From: Muribaculaceae bacterium
GTDB lineage: Bacteria > Bacteroidota > Bacteroidia > Bacteroidales > Muribaculaceae
Length of the DNA: 64,000 nucleotides
NCBI GenBank assembly: GCA_022509145.1
Contig: JAFLTX010000001.1
Coordinates: 1-64,000 of the forward strand
Direction of reading: 5' to 3'
The position numbers and the translations under genes were made by a program. Below are positions 9,748 to 17,813 of this stretch, piece by piece. The notes under the pieces are model-generated. The model searched no databases. It was not told the origin of the DNA and worked only from the letters and a program-made list of their open reading frames with translations. The stretch's first letter is position 1, and each line of letters starts with the position of its first letter.

Positions 9748-11052
9748 TCAATGCGTCTGTTTGAATTCCTTAAGCCGTTTTCCAAGAAGGTCGAAGTGCT
9801 CTTTGTCAGAGACTGTCGACACGGTGATTCTCACTCCCTGCTGGCGGCTGCCGGTGCTCGGAAGCGATATGGTGGAGACGCCGTGGCGAAGCAATTCCTT
9901 CTGGAGCTCCTCGCCGGACATGTCGCCGTAAGAGGCAGTCAGGAAGAAGCCGTCGGCTATCTCTCGGTCGCCGTCGTATTTGTATACGAGTTCAAAACCG
10001 TTGTCGGCCAGAAGCTGCTTGATGAGGCCTCCGCGACGCCCGTATTCGCTGCAGTGGTCCACGAAGTTGAGCCTTCCGGCCACAGCCTCGCCCATCATCT
10101 TTGCAAGCCCGTGCTGGGCCGAATGGGTGGCACCCGACGAGCAACAGTAGAGCACACCATATATATAGGCGTCGCCAAACTTAGGCATCTCGAAAAACTT
10201 CTCGAAGTAGTCGTAGCGCCTCTCGTAAACCTCCTTGCTCATGCACACCACGGCAATCCTCTGCCCTGCGTAGCTGAAGATTTTCGAGGCGGAGATAAGA
10301 AGGATATAGTTGTCGGTATATTTAGCTACCGTGGAGATGTAGGGAGGCTCGTAGGGGTGACCGAAATCCTGCCTGAAGTCCATTCCCATATAGGCGAGGT
10401 CTTCAAGGATTATCACATCGTATTTGGTTGCCAGACGGCCTATGATCTCCAGCTCTTCGTCGGTGAGGTTGGTCCATGCCGGGTTGTTGGGATTTGAATA
10501 CAGCATTGCCGTAATGCGGCCGGTCTTGAAATACTCCTCGAGTTTCGCCTCCAGCTTTTTACCGCGATAATTATAGATGTCAAACCCCTCGAGATTGATG
10601 CCCAGCAGTTTGGCTTGATGTCTTTGTGCCGGAAATCCCGGGAAGAGCATAAGCAGGGTGTCTTTCCCCGGCAGGCGCATCTTGAGGAGCTGCAGCAGGG
10701 TGAAGCTGGCCTGCATCGACCCGACTGTCGGAACGATGCAATGCGGCGGCACATCTACGTCTAAGAAGGCCTTGACGAATTCCGAGGCGTTCTTGGTAAG
10801 CTCCGGCAGCCCTGCGATGTTCGGGTATTTTGAGGCCACGCCGCTCCTCAGGGCTTCGATTTCGGCCTCAATTCCCACTTGCTCGGCAGGGAGGCCGGGA
10901 TTGCCCAACTCAAGGTGTATCATCTCCTCGCCGGCTTCCTCCTGCAGCATCCAGGCCAAAGAATTGATCTGCCTGATGGTGGCGCTGGTTATGTCGGGGA
11001 TGTCGAGCCTGCGCAGCGACTCCTCCAATATCTCTTTACTTATGGGAAACAT
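9748..11052 (-). CDS. PLP-dependent aminotransferase class I/II
   Basis: ORF 434 aa; 'YSNPNNPAWTNLTDEEL', 'LEDLAYMGMDF', 'ISASKIFSYAGQRIAV' (Schiff-base Lys region). Confidence 0.88.
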   Translation of the reverse strand: MFPISKEILEESLRRLDIPDITSATIRQINSLAWMLQEEAGEEMIHLELGNPGLPAEQVGIEAEIEALRSGVASKYPNIAGLPELTKNASEFVKAFLDVDVPPHCIVPTVGSMQASFTLLQLLKMRLPGKDTLLMLFPGFPAQRHQAKLLGINLEGFDIYNYRGKKLEAKLEEYFKTGRITAMLYSNPNNPAWTNLTDEELEIIGRLATKYDVIILEDLAYMGMDFRQDFGHPYEPPYISTVAKYTDNYILLISASKIFSYAGQRIAVVCMSKEVYERRYDYFEKFFEMPKFGDAYIYGVLYCCSSGATHSAQHGLAKMMGEAVAGRLNFVDHCSEYGRRGGLIKQLLADNGFELVYKYDGDREIADGFFLTASYGDMSGEELQKELLRHGVSTISLPSTGSRQQGVRITVSTVSDKEHFDLLGKRLKEFKQTH

Positions 11053-11059
11053 TTTTTAG

Positions 11060-11087
11060 TTGTCAGTTTTCAGTTTTCAGATGTCAG
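11060..11087. repeat. 7-bp tandem repeat (TTGTCAG, TTTTCAG, TTTTCAG, ATGTCAG)
   Basis: Four 7-mers read directly. Confidence 0.85.
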
Positions 11088-11089
11088 AT

Positions 11090-11143
11090 TTTAAGGTGTT
11101 TAAGGTGCTTAAGGTCTTTAAGGTCTTTAAGGTCCTTAGGGTG
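11090..11143. repeat. 9-bp tandem repeat, six units of consensus TTTAAGGTC/G
   Basis: TTTAAGGTG TTTAAGGTG CTTAAGGTC TTTAAGGTC TTTAAGGTC CTTAGGGTG, read directly. Confidence 0.9.
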
Positions 11144-11166
11144 CTGGAGGGGAGATTTCTTCCTCC

Positions 11167-11739
11167 TCAGGATTTGTGGTTGAGGCCTGCGCGGAAGGCT
11201 TTGAGATTGCTCTCCACGATGGCTTCACCCTTGCGGGAAAACACGTTGCAAATCGCCTGCTCGAGTTTCTCCACGGGCATCCCCACATAGGGAGCGGCTG
11301 CGCCCAGAAGCACCATATTGGCTGCTCTCGCCGAGGCCACTTCCTTGGCCACGGCATCCATGTCAAACGCCACCACGTTAGGGAAGCGCCCGAGCTCCTC
11401 TTTTATCGCCTCCATATCGGGGTAATCCGGGATGTTGACAAAAGGAGTGGTGTTGGTTACGATCCATCCGTTTTCTGCCAGATACGGCACATAGCGCAGC
11501 GCCTCCATCGGCTCGAGGCTGATGATGAGGTCGGCCTCGCCAAGCGGTATCAGGTCGCTTGCTATGGGTTTGTCGCTTATGCGGAGGTTGCTCTGCACGT
11601 CGCCGCCGCGCTGCGACATCCCATGCACTTCGGCTTGCTTGAGCCGCAGCCCGTCGGCAAGCGCCGCCGAACCTATGATGGTGGCTATCGAGAGAATTCC
11701 TTGTCCGCCTACTCCTGCGAGAATTATATCTGTTTTCAT
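11167..11739 (-). CDS. iorB: Indolepyruvate:ferredoxin oxidoreductase beta subunit
   Basis: ORF; 'DIILAGVGGQGILSIATIIGSAAL', 'EVHGMSQRGGDVQSNLRI'; start at MKTDIILAG. Confidence 0.9.
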   Translation of the reverse strand: MKTDIILAGVGGQGILSIATIIGSAALADGLRLKQAEVHGMSQRGGDVQSNLRISDKPIASDLIPLGEADLIISLEPMEALRYVPYLAENGWIVTNTTPFVNIPDYPDMEAIKEELGRFPNVVAFDMDAVAKEVASARAANMVLLGAAAPYVGMPVEKLEQAICNVFSRKGEAIVESNLKAFRAGLNHKS

Positions 11740-11759
11740 GGTTTTTTCTGCTTCATGGG

Positions 11760-13421
11760 TTATGATTTCTTGTGGCGACGTGCCGTCTGGATACATTCAC
11801 GCCTGCTTATTATCACTGAAAGTCCTTTATACTCAATTTCCTCGCGGAAGAGCTTCTTCATCTCTTCAACGTTTTTCGGCAGAGACTCGATGGTGCGCAG
11901 ATGCTCCTGCGGCACACCGATGCCGAGGCAGATCTCCTCGAGCTTCCCGGTGCCCTGCGAGTCCTGACCGCCGGTCATGCCGGTGGTGAGATTGTCGGAG
12001 ATGATCACCGTGATGGGCGAATTCTCATTTACGGCATCGAGCAGGCCGGTCATACCCGAATGGGTGAAGGTAGAGTCGCCTATGATGGCCACAGCCGGAT
12101 GCTGCCCGGCGTCGGCTGCGCCTTTCGCCATCGTAATCGAGGCACCCATGTCAACGCAGGTGTCTATGGCGTTGAAAGGCGAGAGGAATCCCAGTGTGTA
12201 GCAACCGATGTCGCCGAATACTCTCGGATTCTCATACTCTTCGAGCACACCGTTAAGGGCGGCATACACATCTCTGTGGCCGCAACCTTGGCAGAGCGCC
12301 GGTGGACGGGGCATCACTACCTGCGATGCAGCCCTGCCGCCATGGCGACGTACGCCAGAGGCATCCACTCCGAGCCGTTCACTAAGCGTTGAAATTGCCT
12401 TCGAAACAATCTCCGGGTTCAGCTCTCCGCTCAGCGGGAGCTCGCCGGTCATCTTTCCGTAGATCTTCGCTCCACGGTCGAGTGTGCCGCGTAGCTGACG
12501 CTCGATCAGAGGTTGACCCTCTTCCACTACCATCACGTTCTCGCATTCGTCAAACAGGCGTGCCACCAGTTTCCCCGGCAACGGATATTGCGATATTTTC
12601 AGCACGCTCACGTTCGGCTCGCCTTCGTATGCCTCTTTTACATAATTGTAGGCTATGCCGTTGGTGATGATTCCGAGGCGCTTCTCCTTACCCTCCTTAT
12701 ATATATTAAAAGGTGAGGATTCGGAATCTGCCTCGAAATCTTTCAGATCTTTGAGGAGCTGCTTGTATCGCGCGCGCGACATCGCGGGCATCAATACCCA
12801 CTGCTTCGGATTCTTGGGGTAGTGGAGCTGGTTTTCGGGTGACGCCGTCTCGTCGGTTTCCACCACGGCTCGAGAATGGCTCAGACGCGTAACGAGCCGG
12901 AGAAGCACCGGTATGCCGCGCTTCTCGGAAAGCTCGAACCCGTAGCGGGCCATGTCGTAGGCTTCCTGCTGATCCGAAGGCTCCAGCACGGGGATCAGGG
13001 CGAAGTCGCCATAGAATCGGGAGTCCTGCTCGTTTTGCGAGGAGTGCATCGACGGGTCGTCGGCAGCCACTACGATCAGACCGCCGTTGGCGCCAGTCAT
13101 CGCTGCGTTCACAAAAGGATCGGCAGCCACATTCAGGCCCACATGCTTCATACAGGCTATGGCTCGCTTTCCACAGAACGACATGCCCAGAGCTTCCTCA
13201 ACGGCCGTCTTCTCATTGGTGCTCCAATGGGAGTGGATGTCGCGCTCCGAAGCTACAGGATGCGCCTGAATAAACTCTAAAATCTCGGTGGAGGGTGTGC
13301 CGGGGTATGCATAACCGCCAGACAACCCTGCATTGATTGCTCCCAGGGCAAACGCTTCGTCGCCCAACAGCAATTGTTTTCTTTTCATGGTATGGTTAGA
13401 TTTGCTGAGCCTCCGGGGCAT
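11760..13421 (-). CDS. iorA: Indolepyruvate:ferredoxin oxidoreductase alpha subunit
   Basis: ORF; 'LLLGDEAFALGAINAGLSGGYAYPGTPSTEI', TPP region 'ALCQGCGHRDVYAAL' and 'GDSTFTHSGMTGLLDAV'. Likely start at MKRKQLLLGDEA (13388). Confidence 0.92.
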   Translation of the reverse strand: MPRRLSKSNHTMKRKQLLLGDEAFALGAINAGLSGGYAYPGTPSTEILEFIQAHPVASERDIHSHWSTNEKTAVEEALGMSFCGKRAIACMKHVGLNVAADPFVNAAMTGANGGLIVVAADDPSMHSSQNEQDSRFYGDFALIPVLEPSDQQEAYDMARYGFELSEKRGIPVLLRLVTRLSHSRAVVETDETASPENQLHYPKNPKQWVLMPAMSRARYKQLLKDLKDFEADSESSPFNIYKEGKEKRLGIITNGIAYNYVKEAYEGEPNVSVLKISQYPLPGKLVARLFDECENVMVVEEGQPLIERQLRGTLDRGAKIYGKMTGELPLSGELNPEIVSKAISTLSERLGVDASGVRRHGGRAASQVVMPRPPALCQGCGHRDVYAALNGVLEEYENPRVFGDIGCYTLGFLSPFNAIDTCVDMGASITMAKGAADAGQHPAVAIIGDSTFTHSGMTGLLDAVNENSPITVIISDNLTTGMTGGQDSQGTGKLEEICLGIGVPQEHLRTIESLPKNVEEMKKLFREEIEYKGLSVIISRRECIQTARRHKKS

Positions 13422-13521
13422 ATCCCCGAGGGGCCGGTAATATCTGCAAAGATAAAAATTTTTCTTTGAATTGACAAATACCCCCTCAACCCCGCCTTTT
13501 TATAAAGGAGTGTTTAGCTTT

Positions 13522-14583
13522 CTATTGCTTCAATTTCACAATCCAGCCTCTTTTCTTCCCCTCAGGTCTTGCTATATATCCCTTCCTTTCCAGATTCTTG
13601 ACCTGTTTCTGAATTGCCGATCGATTCATATTGAGCTGTTGAGCTATTTTAGTCAAAGAAGCAGTAGGGTCTGTTTTTAGAATATTTAAAATCCGCGAGG
13701 GTGTGGGAGTTGAAAATTCAATAATCTCTCCATCATACCACCATTTCAACTCCTTGTTGCCGGATAAAAATTCCATAATGTCGTAAATATGCGACACCAT
13801 TGCTTTCTCCAGATAATCGGCAAAAGGTTTTACCTGAGATAAAGTGGCGTGCGCGCCTTCAGAAGGAATCGGTCCGGTAATGGTATCTGTCAGCGCCAAA
13901 GCATTCAGATAACCTTGCTTCTTTGAAGAGCGGATTACCAGCATCGGCCACCCATGACGTCGTAAGATGAAATTAACCATCAGACGCGCGATACGGCCGT
14001 TGCCGTCTTCAAACGGGTGTATCCTGATATAGCGGTAATGAAACAGGGTGGCAATCTGGATCGGTGTCAAACTTTTCTCCTCCACGGCGCGATTATACCA
14101 CTCAACCAAATCGGCCATCAGCGCCGGCGTCTCTTCCGGAGAGGCATATTCAAAGCGTTCTCCGGTGGGTGTGATTACGGAATTGGGACGTGTTTTGTAG
14201 CTTCCGGCATGCACCACGTAACTCGAGGTTTCGCCCCCGGGAAGTGTGCGGTAGACAGTGAAATCTTCACGAAGCATCACTCGATGCACCTGTCGAATAA
14301 AGGTCTCGGTAAGCGGGGTGTCAGCGTCCGCCTCCTGCTCAATCATATTGAGGCAGATGTTATGAGCCTTCATCTCCTCAAGGTCTCTCATTCTTGCCTC
14401 GCCTATAACTTCACCCAAAAGCAGGAGCACTTCTGTCTGCCCGTAGGTCAGCGTATTCCCTTCGATGTGATTGCTGTTGTAATTAAAATCCAGCATAAAT
14501 TTTTGCCTCAATCTCTTGGCATCTTCTTGTGAAAGAGGTTGAAGCGCCAGCCACTCATTATATAGTTTCTCTAATTGTGTCAT
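13522..14583 (-). CDS. Fic-family protein with N-terminal inhibitory motif and C-terminal winged-helix
   Basis: ORF; Fic core 'HPFEDGNGRIARL', N-terminal 'SNHIEGN' matching (S/T)xxxE(G/N), C-terminal 'SLTKIAQQLNMNRSAIQKQVKNLERKGYI' HTH. Confidence 0.92.
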   Translation of the reverse strand: MTQLEKLYNEWLALQPLSQEDAKRLRQKFMLDFNYNSNHIEGNTLTYGQTEVLLLLGEVIGEARMRDLEEMKAHNICLNMIEQEADADTPLTETFIRQVHRVMLREDFTVYRTLPGGETSSYVVHAGSYKTRPNSVITPTGERFEYASPEETPALMADLVEWYNRAVEEKSLTPIQIATLFHYRYIRIHPFEDGNGRIARLMVNFILRRHGWPMLVIRSSKKQGYLNALALTDTITGPIPSEGAHATLSQVKPFADYLEKAMVSHIYDIMEFLSGNKELKWWYDGEIIEFSTPTPSRILNILKTDPTASLTKIAQQLNMNRSAIQKQVKNLERKGYIARPEGKKRGWIVKLKQ

Positions 14584-14599
14584 ATAGAAGAATTTTTTG

Positions 14600-14631
14600 C
14601 AAATATACAAAACGTACCACCAACTACCAAA
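14600..14631 (-). promoter_or_regulatory. Promoter of the Fic gene: TTTG-N20-TATATTTG
   Basis: CAAATATA at 14600-14607 and CAAA at 14628-14631 on + strand; 20-nt spacer; ATG of Fic at 14583. Confidence 0.75.
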
Positions 14632-14715
14632 TATACCACCAAATTAGTGGTATCAATTGAGTCTATAATTAAAACGTACCACCGACTTAAGAATGTACCA
14701 CCGGATTGGTGGTAC
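14614..14715. promoter_or_regulatory. Duplicated composite operator: two units of [GTACCACC-N11-(G/A)TACCACC-N5-(G/A)GTGGTA(C/T)]
   Basis: Boxes at 14614-14621, 14633-14640/14646-14653, 14676-14683, 14695-14702/14708-14715; same internal spacing in both units (19 bp box to box, 5-nt palindrome spacer). Confidence 0.85.
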
Positions 14716-15493
14716 GATAACGAACGAGGGGGAAAAATGGCCCCTTGGGTTGGAGGAGGATTTCTTAGGAATGGGGGAGGGTTGCGGATGAGGTCGGAAA
14801 AACGCAAAATATGCTACAAAAATAGATGCCAGGAGGACTAAAATTCTATTTGAGAATGTGCGGAGAGGTTTTTTAGGAGGGCGTTGTTTGTTGAATGATA
14901 GGGTATTGGATAGAAATTTTACGTAATTAAGGGGTTCGAAAATTTAAAATTCGGAATCATTTGATAGATTGGTGGGCGAAAAATTAAATTTCGCAAAATT
15001 TCGCAAAAAATTTTGACTCCAGAAAAGGGGAGGGTAGACGCGAAAAATCAAGTTTACAAATTTAAACAGCAAATTTTGGTTCGTTTGTAAATTTTTAAAA
15101 AAGCAAATTGGCAATCTCAAACTCTCCGATGTGCACCGGCAAATTTGCAATTCTTCCCAGGATGAAATTTGAAAATCGGAACAGCTCTGAAATTCCCAAA
15201 TCGATACGCAAATAATTGAGAAAAATAGGCATTAACAAATTTTAAGAATTAATATAATACTACTGAAAATCAATAAAATAAAGTCTTAAATTAAAGTGGT
15301 GGTGTAAGAAAATCGGCTATTTGATTAGGATTGCAAATCATCAAGAATGTAGTTATTGCAACGTTCAGAATATTAATGAATTGCCTACGAAGCTTCAAGT
15401 ATAGATGTTAGATTTTAGTTAAGATTTGCATCGGTTTTTCTTGGCCTTGAAAGAGGTGATATTTAAATATAAATTCGCATTATGCAATTAATA

Positions 15494-15525
15494 TTTGGAA
15501 ATTTAAATTTAAATATTTAATTTTG
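15494..15525 (+). promoter_or_regulatory. Promoter of HTH gene: TTTG-N20-TAATTTTG
   Basis: TTTG 15494-15497, TAATTTTG 15518-15525, 20-nt AT-only spacer apart from one G; gene start at 15568. Confidence 0.75.
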
Positions 15526-15567
15526 CATATCGTTGAATTTTGACCTAATTGCAATTTTAAATCCGGT

Positions 15568-16122
15568 ATGAACGACTCAAATGTAGCGGAACGACTGAAA
15601 TCCTACATTGAATTCAAGGGTTTGAGCTACGCGCAGTTTGCAGACACCTGCAAAATTCCGCGTCCGTCGTTGTCGCAGCTCCTTACAGGTCGCAACAAGA
15701 AGATCAACGACATTATGGTAGGTCAGATTCATAATGCCTTCCCCGACCTATCGATTCTTTGGTTGCTCTTCGGAGAGGGTCCGATGGAAAACTCGGCCAG
15801 TGAGAATTCAGAATCGGGAGTCGATGCCGGCGCCGGTTTTAGCGATGGGCTCTTTGCCTACCCTTCCAATGACAATTTTAGCGGCGGGAAAAGAAATTTC
15901 CCGACCGGAGCAAGGGATGAAAATGAAATTTTGAAGGAAAACGGCCTTAGAGGGGGTATAAATGGCTCGCAAATCTCTGATGCAGAAGAAGAAAAGCTCC
16001 GGAATATGATAAAGGAATTGCGAGGCAGAATAGACGAAATGAAGAAAAATCCAAGAAAAGCCGTGCAAATCACCGTCTATTACGACGATTCAACGTTTGA
16101 GACATTTTTCCCAAGAACATAA
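15568..16122 (+). CDS. Helix-turn-helix (Cro/CI-type) transcriptional regulator
   Basis: ORF 184 aa; 'LSYAQFADTCKIPRPSLSQLLTGRNKKIND' HTH followed by 'LSILWLLFGEGPM'. Confidence 0.85.
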   Translation: MNDSNVAERLKSYIEFKGLSYAQFADTCKIPRPSLSQLLTGRNKKINDIMVGQIHNAFPDLSILWLLFGEGPMENSASENSESGVDAGAGFSDGLFAYPSNDNFSGGKRNFPTGARDENEILKENGLRGGINGSQISDAEEEKLRNMIKELRGRIDEMKKNPRKAVQITVYYDDSTFETFFPRT

Positions 16123-16139
16123 GATTATTATAAAAAGTA

Positions 16140-16178
16140 GACCCGATTGCCTGAAAAGACAATCGGGTCAAATTTTTT
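16140..16178 (+). terminator. Rho-independent terminator after the HTH gene
   Basis: GACCCGATTG (16140-16149) N10 CAATCGGGTC (16160-16169) followed by AAATTTTTT. Confidence 0.85.
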
Positions 16179-16238
16179 AAATAGGAGAGCTGTCTCTTTG
16201 TTTCGCGTTGGAAATAGGGGATACAGCCCTCAGAACGA

Positions 16239-16781
16239 TTAATAGTTCTTGGCTTCGATTTCGAAGTAAGCCTGCGGGTGCTTGCAAACGGGGCAAACGG
16301 CCGGAGCTTCCTTACCAACGTGGAGGTGACCACATTCCTGGCACTGCCAAACAACGTCTTCGTCACGTTTGAAAACGATACCTTCGTTGATGTTGGAGAT
16401 GAACTTGTTGTAGCGGGCTTCGTGCTGCTTCTCGATGTCGCCTACGAGGCGGAAGAGAGTGGCGATGTCGTTGAAGCCTTCTTCTTCAGCGTCTTTTGCG
16501 AAGCTTACATACATATCGTTCCATTCGTAGTATTCACCTGCAGCTGCAGCCTGGAGGTTTTCAAGAGTGTGGGGCACGCTGCCGCCGTGAAGCTGTTTGA
16601 ACCAGATCTTAGCGTGAGCCTTTTCGTTGGAAGCAGTTTCTTCAAAGATTTGCTGTATCTGCTTGTAGCCATCTTTGTTAGCCTGCTTGGCGTAGAAAGA
16701 ATATTGAGTGAACGCAAGACTTTCGCCTGCCATCGCTTTTCTGAGATTCTCCTCAGTTTTTGTTCCTTTAAGGTCTTTCAT
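16239..16781 (-). CDS. Rubrerythrin
   Basis: ORF 180 aa; ferritin-like domain plus C-terminal rubredoxin-like 'WQCQECGHLHVGKEAPAVCPVCKHPQAYFE'. Confidence 0.95.
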   Translation of the reverse strand: MKDLKGTKTEENLRKAMAGESLAFTQYSFYAKQANKDGYKQIQQIFEETASNEKAHAKIWFKQLHGGSVPHTLENLQAAAAGEYYEWNDMYVSFAKDAEEEGFNDIATLFRLVGDIEKQHEARYNKFISNINEGIVFKRDEDVVWQCQECGHLHVGKEAPAVCPVCKHPQAYFEIEAKNY

Positions 16782-17137
16782 TTTGTTTTAAATATTTAGT
16801 ATAGAGTTAATTATCGTGTAACCGTATTCTTAAGTGAGAAAAAAGTATTAAATCAATTCCAAAATTACAAAAAATTGTCGTATCAAAAAATAATTTCACA
16901 TTTTTTCTAATTCGAAAATACCAGCAACCCCGCCATTCCTCCCGTTCCAACTCCAGCAATTTCAGTTCATATTGAAATTGCAGGTTGCTAACGAACCTTG
17001 AATCCCGTTTTGCCAAAGAGGTCAATACTTAAATAAAATTCTTAAATTTGCAGGCGGAAAGATGCATTACCGAACACTGAAAACTCCTCTACACATATCA
17101 ATACCCGCTAAAAGATAGATTTTATATATAATAAGGT

Positions 17138-17719
17138 GTGGCTATTATGCTGAAGGACTTCAATACATATCTTGAAACCATCGACGCAGATTTCTGGAAA
17201 GATCTGATTACCAACCACGGCACTCTCAGAAAATTCAGAAAGGGTGAGGAATATATCCCCATAGGCACCGTGGCTACTTCCATCGGTTTGATTAAATCCG
17301 GCTCGGTGAAATATGTGGCCTACACTTCGGATTTTGATGAGAAGATAGTAGGATTGGAGACGATAGGAGGGTTTGCAGCGAGTTGGCCGTTCTGCCTGCA
17401 TGAAATACCGTCGGTTGTTTCAATCATAGCAAATTCGGATGTGGAGATGTATTGTCTCTCAATCTACAGGATTAGGGAACTGGCAAAAGGGAACCCGCAA
17501 CTTGACCAAAAAATAGCACACGCTACCGAACAGGTATTCTACACAGCCTACCAACGGCTCATAAGTTTCTATACCCAGACGCCGAAGGAAAGATATGAGG
17601 CCCTCATGGAAAAATCGCCCAAAATATTTGAAGTTTTTGATTTGAAAGACGTTGCATCTTTCCTTAACATCACACCCCAACACCTTAGCAGACTGCGTCG
17701 AAATGTTAAAAAATGTTAA
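17138..17719 (+). CDS. Crp/Fnr-family transcriptional regulator
   Basis: ORF 193 aa; cyclic-nucleotide-binding-like N-terminus 'RKFRKGEEYIPIGTVATSIGLIKSGSVKY' and C-terminal HTH 'DLKDVASFLNITPQHLSRLRRNV'. Confidence 0.85.
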   Translation: MAIMLKDFNTYLETIDADFWKDLITNHGTLRKFRKGEEYIPIGTVATSIGLIKSGSVKYVAYTSDFDEKIVGLETIGGFAASWPFCLHEIPSVVSIIANSDVEMYCLSIYRIRELAKGNPQLDQKIAHATEQVFYTAYQRLISFYTQTPKERYEALMEKSPKIFEVFDLKDVASFLNITPQHLSRLRRNVKKC

Positions 17720-17722
17720 AAC

Positions 17723-17734
17723 GGGGGGGGGGGG
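17723..17734. repeat. G12 homopolymer tract
   Basis: Twelve consecutive G, four nt after the Crp/Fnr gene stop codon. Confidence 0.9.
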
Positions 17735-17813
17735 TAAAATTCCTCTTACTTAACATTTGTTCAGCGTCAAGCCATTTTTAAAACCTAATTTTGCGTCAGA
17801 AAAACCATGACGC

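Noticed and set aside
8508-9764. 418-aa + strand ORF antisense to the CoA-transferase gene
   Set aside because: No recognisable domain; explained by high-GC codon usage of the real - strand gene.
11060-11290. 76-aa ORF with FKVFKVLKVFKVFKVLRVL repeats
   Set aside because: Is simply the translation of the 9-bp tandem repeat; no initiation context and overlaps iorB on the other strand.
14614-14715. CRISPR-like array from repeated TACCACC boxes
   Set aside because: Boxes are 8 bp with inverted partners and no uniform spacers; fits an operator, not CRISPR.
14944-15150. 68-aa ORF in the AT-rich intergenic region
   Set aside because: Low complexity, no start context or domain; consistent with chance ORF.
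14716-15567. Replication origin (oriC) in the AT-rich region
   Set aside because: No TTATCCACA-type DnaA boxes found on either strand and no dnaA/dnaN/gidA neighbours.
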